Positions 6,727 to 14,852 of a stretch of DNA of 34,055 nt are shown piece after piece. This DNA is from DATLBY01 sp035526665 (GTDB lineage: Bacteria; Acidobacteriota; Terriglobia; Bryobacterales; Bryobacteraceae), in NCBI GenBank assembly GCA_035526665.1, contig DATLBY010000033.1, positions 1-34,055 on the forward strand. Reading direction: 5' to 3'. Numbering within the stretch: the stretch's first letter is position 1; each line of letters begins with the position of its first letter. The position numbers were made by a program, and so were the translations under genes. A model generated the notes under the pieces. The model saw only the letters and a list, made by a program, of their open reading frames with translations, was not told the origin of the DNA and did not search any database.

Positions 6727-7797
6727 GTGCCGGATAACAGCCAACGAACTGAGAAGCCGACCCAGCGAAAGCTGCAGAAGGCGCGTCAGGAGGGGCGCTT
6801 TCCCACCAGCAAGGAATTTGTGGCGGGCGTGCAGTTCCTCGCCTTTGTCTACGTTTTCCTTACTTTCTCAGATCAATGGCTGGAGAGGATGCGATCGACG
6901 ATGCGGTTCTTCCTTTTGGCGGCATTTCGCGAAAATATCACCTCCATGCAACTGCTGGCCTCCGTTCATACGATCCTCTGGTCGAATATCGGCTTTCTCT
7001 CCTTGCTGGCGCTGGTCCTGATGGGCTCCACGCTGGCCACCCAAGTCGCGATCACCGGCCTTGGCTTTTCCGTCGAGAAGCTGGCTCCTGACTGGAAGCG
7101 GCTGAATCCCCTGCAGCGTCTGAAGCAGCTTCCCGCCAACAATATTCCCGCCGTCATTCAGGCAGCGGTGATGTTGCCGATTTTCGGGTTAGCCGTGTTT
7201 CTCATCGTGCAGGACAACTACTCCGAGTTCCTTTCCCTGCCGCTGGGAAGCATGCAGTCGGGCGCCAGCCGGGTGGCGGCCACGCTCGCGAACCTCCTGT
7301 GGAAGGCTGCCTTCGCGCTACTTCTGTTTGGCACGGTCGACCTGTTCCGTCAACGCCGGAAACACGCCGGAGAGATGCGGATGAGCAAGCAGGATATCAA
7401 AGACGAGCACAAGGAATCGGACGGGAATCCACAAATCAAGATGAAGATCCGGCGGCTCCAGCGGGACTTGCTGCGGCGCAACATGATGAAGGCAATCCCC
7501 ACGGCCACCGCTGTCATTGTGAATCCGACCCACTACGCCGTTGCAATCAAATATCAGGTGGACTCCATGGCTGCTCCGATTGTGGTCGCCAAAGGAAGGA
7601 ACTACCTGGCGCTGCGGATTCGCAAACGAGCCATCGAGCATCAGGTCCCCATTGTGGAGAATGTCCCGCTGGCCCAGGCCCTGTACAACTCCGCCGATAT
7701 CGGGCAGGAGATTCCCGCTCACCTGTATCGCGCGGTAGCGGAGATCCTGGCCTACATTTTCCGCCTGATGCACGGGGCCGCGCCGAGGCATACATAA
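6727..7797 (+). CDS. flhB: Flagellar export switch protein FlhB
   Basis: 356 residues from GTG 6727. The N-terminus has the FlhB opening EKPTQRKLQKARQEGRFPTS, then four membrane helices, then the conserved linker MRMSKQDIKDEHKESDGNPQ. The autocleavage motif NPTH is intact at residues 266-269, within AVIVNPTHYAVAIKYQ. FlhB closes around the FliPQR channel, and self-cleavage at N|PTH lets FliK switch export from hook to filament subunits. FliK is encoded at the head of the same unit. The next gene, flhA, begins 3 bases after the stop. Confidence 0.98.
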   Translation: MPDNSQRTEKPTQRKLQKARQEGRFPTSKEFVAGVQFLAFVYVFLTFSDQWLERMRSTMRFFLLAAFRENITSMQLLASVHTILWSNIGFLSLLALVLMGSTLATQVAITGLGFSVEKLAPDWKRLNPLQRLKQLPANNIPAVIQAAVMLPIFGLAVFLIVQDNYSEFLSLPLGSMQSGASRVAATLANLLWKAAFALLLFGTVDLFRQRRKHAGEMRMSKQDIKDEHKESDGNPQIKMKIRRLQRDLLRRNMMKAIPTATAVIVNPTHYAVAIKYQVDSMAAPIVVAKGRNYLALRIRKRAIEHQVPIVENVPLAQALYNSADIGQEIPAHLYRAVAEILAYIFRLMHGAAPRHT

Positions 7798-7800
7798 TCG

Positions 7801-9903
7801 ATGGCGGCTGGAAATACACAGCTGGCCAGAATAGACAGGCAAGGTACGGCCGCCAAACCGGGCCTGTCCGGATTGCTCGCCGGTGTGCCCTGGACCGAGC
7901 TGGCGCTCCCCCTGGCCGTGCTGGCCATCATTCTGGCGATGATCACGCCGCTTCCTCCGGGGCTCCTCGACGTCCTGATCAGCGCGAATCTGACAGTCTC
8001 GGTAATCGTCCTGCTGGTCTCGCTCTACATCATCAAGCCGGTGGAGTTCAGCGTTTTCCCCACGGCCCTGCTGCTGATGACGCTTTTCCGGCTGGCGCTG
8101 AACATCTCGTCGGCCCGGCTGATCCTGTTGAATGGCAACTCCGGCACAGGCGCGGCCGGCGACGTCATCGAGGCTTTTGGGAATTTCGTTGTCGGCGGGA
8201 ACTACATTATCGGGGTGGTGATCTTCCTGGTGCTGATCGCAATCCAGTACGTCGTGATCAACCACGGCGCGGTGCGCATCTCCGAGGTCACGGCGCGCTT
8301 TACCCTCGATGCCATGCCCGGTAAACAGATGTCGATTGATTCCGACCTCAATGCCGGACTGATCGACGAGGTGGAGGCGCGCGAACGCCGCAAGGGGCTT
8401 TCGGCCGAAGCCGAGTTCTATGGCGCCATGGACGGCGCCTCTCGCTTCACACAGCGCGACGCGGTGGCCAGCGTCCTGATTACGGCCATCAACATCATCG
8501 CGGGATTTCTAATTGGTGTGCTGCAGCACGGGATGGACCTGAAGCGCGCGCTGCAGACTTATACGGTTCTGACCATCGGTGACGGCCTGGTTACGGTGGT
8601 TCCCGCCCTGATGATTTCCATCTCCGGCGCGCTCATTGTGACCCGGGCGAGCTCGGAGTCGCAGATGAGCACCGACTTTCGCAAGCAGGTATTCGGCAAG
8701 CCCGAGCCGCTGCTGCTAGCGTCCGGTGTACTGGTTGCGCTGGCGGCCTTTCCGGGAATGCCGGCCATCCCGTTTCTGATGCTCGGCGGGGGAATCGGCT
8801 ATGCGGGCTGGAGGATACGGGGAGAAAAGCGCCAACGTGAAGATGCCCCGACAATTGTTGCGCCTCCCACCGCCCGGGAAAACGTGGAGTCGCTGCTCCG
8901 CGTCGAGCCGCTAGCGGTCGAGGTGGGACTCGGACTCGTAAAACTTGTCGACGGTGGACAGAGCTCGCAACTACTCCGGAGAATTGCCGGCATCCGGCGG
9001 CAGCTCGCCACGGACCTCGGCTACGTTTTGCCTCCCGTGCGCGTGACCGACAATCTCGCGCTCCGGGCACGCGAGTATGTGATTTCGCTGAAGGGCTCCG
9101 AGATTTCACGCTATGAGCTGCCGCAGGGTCTGGAGCTTGCCATTCAAACCAGCAAAGTGCCGTCCCAAATCGAGGGGACGCCCACAAAGGAGCCGGCCTT
9201 CGGCATCCCCGCCCTCTGGGTTGCACCCGAAATGGTGGATAAGGCCAGGGCATCCGGCTACACGGTGGTCGATGCCATCAGCGTGATGGGCACTCATCTG
9301 AGCGAGGTGATTCGCAGCCACGCGCACGAGTTATTCTCGCGCCAGGATGCGAAAAAGCTGCTGGATCGCGTCGCCGAAGAAAATCCGAAGGTAGTGGAGG
9401 ATTTGGTTCCCAAATTGCTTTCACTAGCACTCGTGCAGAAGGTTTTACAGAATCTATTGAGAGAACGGGTTTCAATTCGGGATTCCAGTTCCATTTTGGA
9501 AGCGCTAGGCGAAGCGGCGACCGTTACGAAGAATCCTATTCTCTTAACCGAGTACGTCCGTCAATCCATACGGAGAATGGTGGTCAAGCCTTACGTGAAC
9601 GCCAAGGGTGATCTGCCGGCATACTTCTTCGACCAGTCCATTGAGCACTCGGTGGAGGCATCGGTCGAGCATTCGGAAAATATGAGCCACTTGAACCTGC
9701 CGCCGCAGAAAATCCGGGACATTCTCGATCGTATTCAGAAGGCCATCGGAACACCGGAGACGGCAGTGGTCGCGCTCACCAGTTCGGGAGCCCGCTTCTT
9801 CCTGCGGCAGATCGCGGAAAACGCAGCCGGAAACTTTATGGTCTTATCCCACAGCGAGGTTCCCGCAGGCATCAAAGTCATTTCCTTGGGAACCATTCAG
9901 TAG
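7801..9903 (+). CDS. flhA: Flagellar export gate protein FlhA
   Basis: 700 residues, the normal length. The N-terminal half is the eight-helix membrane domain, with FPTALLLMTLFRLALNISSA, then GAVRISEVTARFTLDAMPGK and MDGASRFTQRDAVASVLITA, which is the FHIPEP-region wording. The C-terminal half is the cytoplasmic domain that forms the ninefold ring and receives chaperone-cargo complexes. FlhA uses the proton motive force for export together with FlhB and FliPQR. A weak GAGG lies 11 bases before the ATG. Confidence 0.98.
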   Translation: MAAGNTQLARIDRQGTAAKPGLSGLLAGVPWTELALPLAVLAIILAMITPLPPGLLDVLISANLTVSVIVLLVSLYIIKPVEFSVFPTALLLMTLFRLALNISSARLILLNGNSGTGAAGDVIEAFGNFVVGGNYIIGVVIFLVLIAIQYVVINHGAVRISEVTARFTLDAMPGKQMSIDSDLNAGLIDEVEARERRKGLSAEAEFYGAMDGASRFTQRDAVASVLITAINIIAGFLIGVLQHGMDLKRALQTYTVLTIGDGLVTVVPALMISISGALIVTRASSESQMSTDFRKQVFGKPEPLLLASGVLVALAAFPGMPAIPFLMLGGGIGYAGWRIRGEKRQREDAPTIVAPPTARENVESLLRVEPLAVEVGLGLVKLVDGGQSSQLLRRIAGIRRQLATDLGYVLPPVRVTDNLALRAREYVISLKGSEISRYELPQGLELAIQTSKVPSQIEGTPTKEPAFGIPALWVAPEMVDKARASGYTVVDAISVMGTHLSEVIRSHAHELFSRQDAKKLLDRVAEENPKVVEDLVPKLLSLALVQKVLQNLLRERVSIRDSSSILEALGEAATVTKNPILLTEYVRQSIRRMVVKPYVNAKGDLPAYFFDQSIEHSVEASVEHSENMSHLNLPPQKIRDILDRIQKAIGTPETAVVALTSSGARFFLRQIAENAAGNFMVLSHSEVPAGIKVISLGTIQ

Positions 9904-9917
9904 ATGAAAAAGCCATT

Positions 9918-11027
9918 ATGAAGATCAAATCGTACTTTTCCGCCACAGTCGAGTCAGCGGTGGTGCACGCGCGCCAGGAGTTGGGCGCGGAGGCAATGCT
10001 TCTCAGCAGTAAAAAGGCCGCGCCCGAAGCCCGCCACCTGGGTGAATACGAGGTAGTCTTCGCCTGTTCCGGGGAGCGTGCGGTACCGGCGGCGGCCGCG
10101 TCCCATCCCGCGCCGGAGTCCGGCGGCAACATCTCGCAAACTCTTGCCGATCTCCGGCGGCAAATGGAGCGGATGGCCGCGACGTTTGAGCAGTTCAGCA
10201 GCGCATCTGCGGAAAACTTCCTAGCCCATCCGGAGCTGGCGGCGCTTTTTTCCGCACTCATAGCGGCGGGCGTGGACGCCCATCTTGCCCAGCGTCTGAT
10301 TTCCAAAGTGCGTGCGGCGCTGCAGGCGCAGCCGTCCATGCCTGCCGCGATGGTGCTGCGGGAGGAGTTCGAGAGACTCTGTTGCGTCGACGGCCGCCTG
10401 GGCAGCGGGGAAAGCGGCCGGAAAATCGTGGCGCTCGTGGGACCATCGGGCTGTGGCAAGACCACGACGCTCACGAAGCTTGCGGTCCGCTTCGGCCTCT
10501 CCGCGGGTCTACGCACCCAGTTGCTTACCCTCGATATGGAGCGCATCGGCGCCGCTGACCAATTGCAATCTCTGGCCGCAATTCTAGGCGTGGCGTTTGC
10601 GAGCTTCGAGACTATCGCCGGTGTGGCCGAGGCTCTGGCCGAGCTTACCCACAAAGAACTAATTCTGATTGACACTCCTGGATTCGGATCACGCGACATA
10701 GGAGCTGGGCCACTTGCAGCCTTCCTGAATTCCCGGAACGATATCGACGTTCATCTGGTGCTGCCCGCCTCCATGAAGGAGGCCGACCTGCGCCGCGTGG
10801 TCGAACGTTTCGACCTTTTTTCCCCGGCGAAGCTGATTTTCACGCGCCTGGATGAAACCGATTCGCCGGGCTCCATCCTCAATCAAATCCAGCGCACTGG
10901 AAAACCGGTCTCGTTCATATGTTCCGGACAACGGATCCCGGAAGATCTCCAGCCGGCCGATCGCCTGCAACTTACCAATCTAATCCTGGGCGAAGAGACC
11001 AGAAGCGTGGCGGCAGTCGCCGCCTGA
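9918..11027 (+). CDS. flhF: Flagellar placement GTPase FlhF (SRP family)
   Basis: 369 residues. The N-terminal B-domain opens MKIKSYFSATVESAVVHARQ, the usual FlhF start. The NG domain follows: Walker A GPSGCGKTTT at residues 175-184, a TLDMERIGAADQL segment in place of the usual DTYRIGAxEQL, and DTPG at 252-255 where many FlhF proteins have DTAG. FlhF is a GTP-dependent dimer that recruits early basal-body parts to the right site in the membrane. It follows flhA as usual. Its normal regulator gene, flhG, which often comes next, is absent: fliA follows directly after 10 bases. Confidence 0.93.
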   Translation: MKIKSYFSATVESAVVHARQELGAEAMLLSSKKAAPEARHLGEYEVVFACSGERAVPAAAASHPAPESGGNISQTLADLRRQMERMAATFEQFSSASAENFLAHPELAALFSALIAAGVDAHLAQRLISKVRAALQAQPSMPAAMVLREEFERLCCVDGRLGSGESGRKIVALVGPSGCGKTTTLTKLAVRFGLSAGLRTQLLTLDMERIGAADQLQSLAAILGVAFASFETIAGVAEALAELTHKELILIDTPGFGSRDIGAGPLAAFLNSRNDIDVHLVLPASMKEADLRRVVERFDLFSPAKLIFTRLDETDSPGSILNQIQRTGKPVSFICSGQRIPEDLQPADRLQLTNLILGEETRSVAAVAA

Positions 11028-11037
11028 GGAATCCAAA

Positions 11038-11784
11038 ATGCATCCCTACCAGGTACTGGAAGACAAGGCGGAGGAGCGTGAACGGCTCATCATGGAGCAC
11101 CTGCCGCAAGTGAAGTTGATCGCGCGCCGGATTCATGACCGCCTGCCGGAGAGTATTGCGCTGGACGATCTGATCTCCACCGGCATTGTAGGCCTGATCG
11201 CTGCCATCGACCGCTTTGAACCGGCCCAGAACGTGAAACTCAAAACTTATGCGGAGTACAAGATCCGCGGAGCCATCCTGGATAGCCTCCGGGGGTTGGA
11301 CTGGGCGCCGCGCCAGCAGCGGAAGCGCACCAAACAGATCGAGGCCGCAATCAACGTGATTGAGCAGCGGCTGCATCGGACGCCCACCGAGGACGAGATC
11401 GCGGCACAGCTGAACCTAACCCTGCCCCAGTATCACGAATGGCTGGTGGATATCAGGGGGGTAAATCTCGGCAGCCTGGAGTCCTCCAACACAGAAGACG
11501 ACAGCCGAGACGTACTCAAGTACGTCTCCGACGACAGTGAGAACTGGCCGTCCCGAATTCTGGAACGAGGTGAACTCGAGAAACTACTGGCTTCAGCCCT
11601 CGGCAAGATGCCCTACATTGAGCGAACCGTCCTCAGCCTTTATTACCATGAAGAGCTTACACTGCGGGAGATCGCAAAGGTCGTAAAGCTGCATGAATCC
11701 CGCGTATCCCAACTGAAATCGCAGGCCATTCTGCGCTTGCGATCCTACATTGATAAGCGCTGGCCGACCGAGAGAGGCGTCTAG
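11038..11784 (+). CDS. fliA: RNA polymerase sigma factor FliA (sigma-28)
   Basis: 248 residues with sigma regions 2, 3 and 4. Region 2 is LISTGIVGLIAAIDRFEPAQ followed by KLKTYAEYKIRGAILDSLRG and LDWAPRQQRKR, which is typical of FliA/WhiG. Region 4 near the C-terminus has MPYIERTVLSLYYHEELTLR, then EIAKVVKLHESRVSQLKSQA. FliA directs transcription of late flagellar genes (filament, motor, chemotaxis) once FlgM has been exported. GAGGA lies about 8 bases before the ATG. No flgM-like anti-sigma gene is visible in the window. Co-expression with the export gate genes is implied by the short spacing on both sides. Confidence 0.95.
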   Translation: MHPYQVLEDKAEERERLIMEHLPQVKLIARRIHDRLPESIALDDLISTGIVGLIAAIDRFEPAQNVKLKTYAEYKIRGAILDSLRGLDWAPRQQRKRTKQIEAAINVIEQRLHRTPTEDEIAAQLNLTLPQYHEWLVDIRGVNLGSLESSNTEDDSRDVLKYVSDDSENWPSRILERGELEKLLASALGKMPYIERTVLSLYYHEELTLREIAKVVKLHESRVSQLKSQAILRLRSYIDKRWPTERGV

Positions 11785-11799
11785 CACCTCCGGTGTGCC

Positions 11800-12636
11800 A
11801 TGCCCATCGATACCCAGCCGTTACAGAACGCGCGTTGGTTAGCTGCTGAAATCGGGCAGAGATTCGCCCAGGCATTGGAAGCACTGCTTGGGAGCGAGCA
11901 ACGTCTCGAAGTGGTTGCAAGCGGCGGTCCGCCTGCCGGTCCGCGTCTCTGGTGCGAGCAGCTCATTTCGACCGCCGACGGCGCTTCCATTCTGGTCGGC
12001 GCCACGGAAGAGCTCTGGCTTGCGATCGGAGCCAAGATACTGACCTCTGTTGAAATTGAACCTTCCGCAAGCGAAGCCAGGAAAACCTATTTCGAGACAT
12101 GGAATCAGGCCATGTCCGCCGTTGCACAAGCACTGGTGGCCAGAACCGATAGCCAAGTAGCCTGCGGGCAGTGCATGGAAGTGCCTGGACCCGCGGGGCA
12201 AGATATCACCTATTTCGAATTGCAGTTGCCAGGCTGGCCCCAGTCGACACCAGGTGCGCTCCTGGTTGGCTTGCCGGCCGCTCTCCTGCGGATTTTGGAT
12301 GGCGGAGCCGGCGAGCGCTCCGCGGGACTTCCAGTAATGGCTCGGGCAGGCGAGCTGGAAGAGGTAGCCCAATCGCCACGTACACTCGACCTCCTGCTCG
12401 ATGTCGAGCTTCCCGTAACCATCTCCTTCGGCCGCGCGCAACTGCAGCTGAAGGAAGTTCTCAAGCTATGCTCCGGTTCAATTGTGGAACTAAACCGTAC
12501 CATTTCCGAACCGGTCGAGGTGATTGTGAACAATTGCGTGATTGCCCGCGGCGAAGTGGTGGTGATTGAGGGAAATTACGGCGTACGAATCAATGAAATT
12601 GTGAGCCGGCAGGAACGGCTCAGGACTTTAAAATGA
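11800..12636 (+). CDS. Long FliN-type motor switch protein with an unassigned N-terminal domain
   Basis: 278 residues. Residues about 195-270 are a clear SpoA domain: LDLLLDVELPVTISFGRAQL, LKEVLKLCSGSIVELNR and GEVVVIEGNYGVRINEI, the usual FliN wording. Residues 1-190 are a soluble alpha/beta-looking region that I do not recognise. It could be a diverged CheC/FliM-like middle domain as in FliY, but I see no CheC phosphatase motif. With the short FliN at 4413-4661 the locus makes two SpoA proteins, while no fliM is present in the window. A role in the C-ring is therefore likely; whether it replaces FliM or acts like FliY is open. Its ATGA end overlaps the next gene. Confidence 0.85.
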   Translation: MPIDTQPLQNARWLAAEIGQRFAQALEALLGSEQRLEVVASGGPPAGPRLWCEQLISTADGASILVGATEELWLAIGAKILTSVEIEPSASEARKTYFETWNQAMSAVAQALVARTDSQVACGQCMEVPGPAGQDITYFELQLPGWPQSTPGALLVGLPAALLRILDGGAGERSAGLPVMARAGELEEVAQSPRTLDLLLDVELPVTISFGRAQLQLKEVLKLCSGSIVELNRTISEPVEVIVNNCVIARGEVVVIEGNYGVRINEIVSRQERLRTLK

Positions 12637-13022
12637 TGTTTTGGGTTCAGAATCTCTTCGTCTTGTACTCGCTGATTGCAATCACGCTCGCCCTCTGTCT
12701 GCATCTCTTCGTGACCCTCAAGCGGGACCTTCGCAGGCTGCAACTCTCCAGAGCTCTACGCGAGAAGGATCTGGAATCTTCCATCCAGTCCTCCGCGGCA
12801 GAGCTGCGGCAGCTCCAGGCCGAACTGCGGGAAGTAGAGGCGAAGGCATCTCTGCTGGTGCCGCCGGCTCCTTCGAAATCAGGCATGAATCTCAACAAGA
12901 GAACGCAGGCATCGCGAATGCTGCTGCGCGGCGAATCGCCGGATCATGTGGCCGCGGCTCTGGGACTTCCGTTGTGTGAGGTTCGTCTGCTGTTTAAAAT
13001 TCAGCGAACGATGGTGAACTAG
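12633..13022 (+). CDS. Small membrane protein with coiled coil and C-terminal HTH-like segment
   Basis: 129 residues. One membrane helix occupies residues about 5-28, with basic residues just after it, so the rest is probably cytoplasmic. Residues 30-73 are a charged heptad-rich segment (REKDLESSIQSS, ELRQLQAELREVEAK) likely to form a coiled coil. After a Pro-rich hinge, residues about 88-126 read NLNKRTQASRMLLRGESPDH then VAAALGLPLCEVRLLFKI, which looks like a helix-turn-helix. The layout resembles DUF2802-type proteins found near flagellar genes in gammaproteobacteria; this is resemblance only. It overlaps the long fliN gene by 4 bases (ATGA), so it is the last member of the flagellar unit. 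The function is unknown. Confidence 0.8.
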   Translation: MMFWVQNLFVLYSLIAITLALCLHLFVTLKRDLRRLQLSRALREKDLESSIQSSAAELRQLQAELREVEAKASLLVPPAPSKSGMNLNKRTQASRMLLRGESPDHVAAALGLPLCEVRLLFKIQRTMVN

Positions 13023-13027
13023 TGTGA

Positions 13028-13876
13028 TCAACGCGCCACGGGGGCTGCCTTCCGTGAACCGGCATCCAGTGCATCGTCTTCAATGGGCACACTCACCGTC
13101 ATCTCCCGCTTCTCGCGGACTAGAACTACGGACACAGCTCGTTTGTTCTTGGCGGCGCGCAAGGCGTTTGAGACTTCCCGCGGGCTGGTGATTTTGTTAT
13201 CGCCCAGGCGCACAATCACGTCGCCTGCGCGAAGGCCTGCCTTTTCCGCTCCTGAATTCTTCATCACGGAACGGATCAGTACACCTTCCTTCACGCCGAA
13301 GTACTGAGCCAGCTGCGACTCGACCGGTTCAGCTTCAATGCCGAGCAGCCGGTTGCGCCAGCTCATGGTCACGTGCGGCAGGTCCGGAAACTGCATGTTC
13401 GGCATGGCAAAATCGGGAAATTCCATATGCATATCGCCTAGTCTCGCTACCGGCCCCTTACGGGCAGCGGTCTTCACGATCAAAGTCTGCGGACTACCCC
13501 CGCGCGTAACGCTAAGCTTCACCTCACGGCCGGCCGGTGTCTCGTGCACCATCCGCATGAACTGCTGCAGCCCCTCCACCCGCTGGCCGTTGTAATCCAG
13601 CACCACATCACCGATTTTCAGCCCTCCGCGCGCGGCCGGGCCGTCTTGTTCAACGCGCGTCACCTCGACACCGCGCTCCTCTTTGAGGTTCAGCGCCTTG
13701 GCCCGCTCCGCATCGATCTCTGCCACGCCAACTCCCAGAAAGCTCCCGGCCGCTCCAATCTTCGCAATGACCCTTTTCTCCACATCCGGAGGAGGCGCGG
13801 GCTGATAGCCCTGCGCCCGGCCAATCGCCAGAAGCGCGGCCAGACAAGCATTGCGCCATGTGTACGTTCTATTCAT
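13028..13876 (-). CDS. Exported tandem-PDZ protein without a protease domain
   Basis: 282 residues from ATG 13876, chosen because GGAGG lies 5 bases upstream. A signal-type N-terminus (NACLAALLAIGRAQG, about residues 9-23) is followed by two PDZ domains: residues about 45-138 (GPAARGGLKIGDVVLDYNGQ) and about 175-264 (NSGAEKAGLRAGDVIVRLGD). No trypsin-like, S41 or metalloprotease domain is present. The linker between the PDZ domains (148-173) is rich in Met and Phe, with two MxFPD motifs. PDZ domains bind protein C-termini or exposed peptides, so a periplasmic binding or sensing role is inferred. It lies 67 bases downstream of the anti-sigma factor gene on the same strand. It converges with the flagellar unit with only 5 bases between stop codons. 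Confidence 0.88.
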   Translation of the reverse strand: MNRTYTWRNACLAALLAIGRAQGYQPAPPPDVEKRVIAKIGAAGSFLGVGVAEIDAERAKALNLKEERGVEVTRVEQDGPAARGGLKIGDVVLDYNGQRVEGLQQFMRMVHETPAGREVKLSVTRGGSPQTLIVKTAARKGPVARLGDMHMEFPDFAMPNMQFPDLPHVTMSWRNRLLGIEAEPVESQLAQYFGVKEGVLIRSVMKNSGAEKAGLRAGDVIVRLGDNKITSPREVSNALRAAKNKRAVSVVLVREKREMTVSVPIEDDALDAGSRKAAPVAR

Positions 13877-13943
13877 AAATTCCTCCAACCAGCTTCCGGA
13901 ATGTTGGACGAAGGACGGCCCGGAACGTCACGCCAGGGACGTC

Positions 13944-14852
13944 TTAGAACATCTCCACGGAGGCATTCATCTCGTGCAGCGCCTTCTGGCATCGCATGCG
14001 CACGTAGTTGTTCTCTTCTTTGCGAATTAACTCCTGAAAGAAGCCGACCATGGCGGGCTCGCGCTTTTGCACCAGCAGGTCGATCGCCTGCGTGCGGACG
14101 CCCTCATTCCGATCGGCCAGCAAGACTCCCGCCACGGCTCTGCGAGTGTCGTCGTCGCCCGCGGCAGCGCGTAACACCTCCAGCGCCTTCAGCCGGACAC
14201 CGGGATCGGGATCGTGCTGCAGCGCCTGAATGAGTGTTTGCCGGACATCGAGGGACGCGACGCGCGCCTTCAGAATATCCATCGATTCCACGCGCACACC
14301 AGGGTCGGCGGAGTTCACGGCCGCCGCCAGAAGAAGGCGGCGGATCGAGTCGTTGCCAATATCTCCGGAAAGAGTTCTCTCGCGCGTTTCCTCAATTACG
14401 ATCTGGACCTTGCCGGACCCGGCAGGGTCCACGTAGCGCACACGAGACGGGGCCGGCGCGGAGCCAAGGGATCCATATGCATCCTGCGCGCCAGGAACAT
14501 ACCGTGCCGCGAAAAATCCCAAAGCTATCAGAGCGGCGCACGCCACCAGCTTGAACAGGTATGCCGGCATGGCAAACAATGCAGGTACCGGCGGCTGCCA
14601 CGCCGCACGCGCCGCCCCGGAGGAGCTCAGCGTAGTACTTTCGCGCAGCCGGCGGCGGCAATCGGCTAATAGCGTGGAGTTCAGTTCCACGCCGGCATCG
14701 TCCACGGCGCGCTGCAGGTAGATCGCCCGCTGGAACTCGGCCCGGCACGCTTCACAACCGGCAAGATGCTGCTCCAGAGACTCTTCCTCATCGAAGGACA
14801 GCTCTTTATAGAGAAGCAGCGGTAACTGCCTTCGCGCTTCCTCGCAGTTCAT
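13944..14852 (-). CDS. Membrane anti-sigma factor with zinc finger and HEAT repeats
   Basis: 302 residues. The N-terminal domain has the anti-sigma zinc-finger pattern: C3, then HLAGCEAC (H29, C33, C36). A single membrane helix lies at about 97-116 (LFKLVACAALIALGFFAARY). Residues about 167-295 are helical HEAT-type repeats with recurring DPGVRxESMDIL, DPDPGVRLKALEVL and NEGVRTQAIDLL units spaced about 30-37 residues apart. By topology the zinc finger is cytoplasmic, binding the sigma factor, and the HEAT array is outside. The gene overlaps the sigma factor gene by 4 bases (ATGA), which marks it as the cognate anti-sigma factor. HEAT repeats as the external part are unusual, since most ECF anti-sigma factors have short or unrelated outer domains. 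Confidence 0.9.
   Translation of the reverse strand: MNCEEARRQLPLLLYKELSFDEEESLEQHLAGCEACRAEFQRAIYLQRAVDDAGVELNSTLLADCRRRLRESTTLSSSGAARAAWQPPVPALFAMPAYLFKLVACAALIALGFFAARYVPGAQDAYGSLGSAPAPSRVRYVDPAGSGKVQIVIEETRERTLSGDIGNDSIRRLLLAAAVNSADPGVRVESMDILKARVASLDVRQTLIQALQHDPDPGVRLKALEVLRAAAGDDDTRRAVAGVLLADRNEGVRTQAIDLLVQKREPAMVGFFQELIRKEENNYVRMRCQKALHEMNASVEMF

Noticed and set aside
7318..8265. Long open frame on the minus strand across flhB/flhA (315 residues)
   Set aside because: It is antisense to two well-supported genes, has low-complexity Gln/Asp/Arg-rich translation and no recognisable domain; it is a shadow of GC-rich codon use.
9904..9921. Five-codon ORF (MKKPL) between flhA and flhF whose stop overlaps the flhF ATG
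   Set aside because: Too short to judge as a leader peptide; no ribosome site of its own and no attenuator structure was seen.
9878..10699. Minus-strand open frame opposite flhF (273 residues)
   Set aside because: It overlaps the FlhF N-terminal and Walker A coding region and has Ser/Arg/Ala-rich shadow composition.
13896..13943. GGAAC...GTC pattern read as an ECF promoter near the PDZ gene
   Set aside because: It lies on the plus strand, pointing away from the PDZ gene, and the spacing does not fit a usual ECF promoter.
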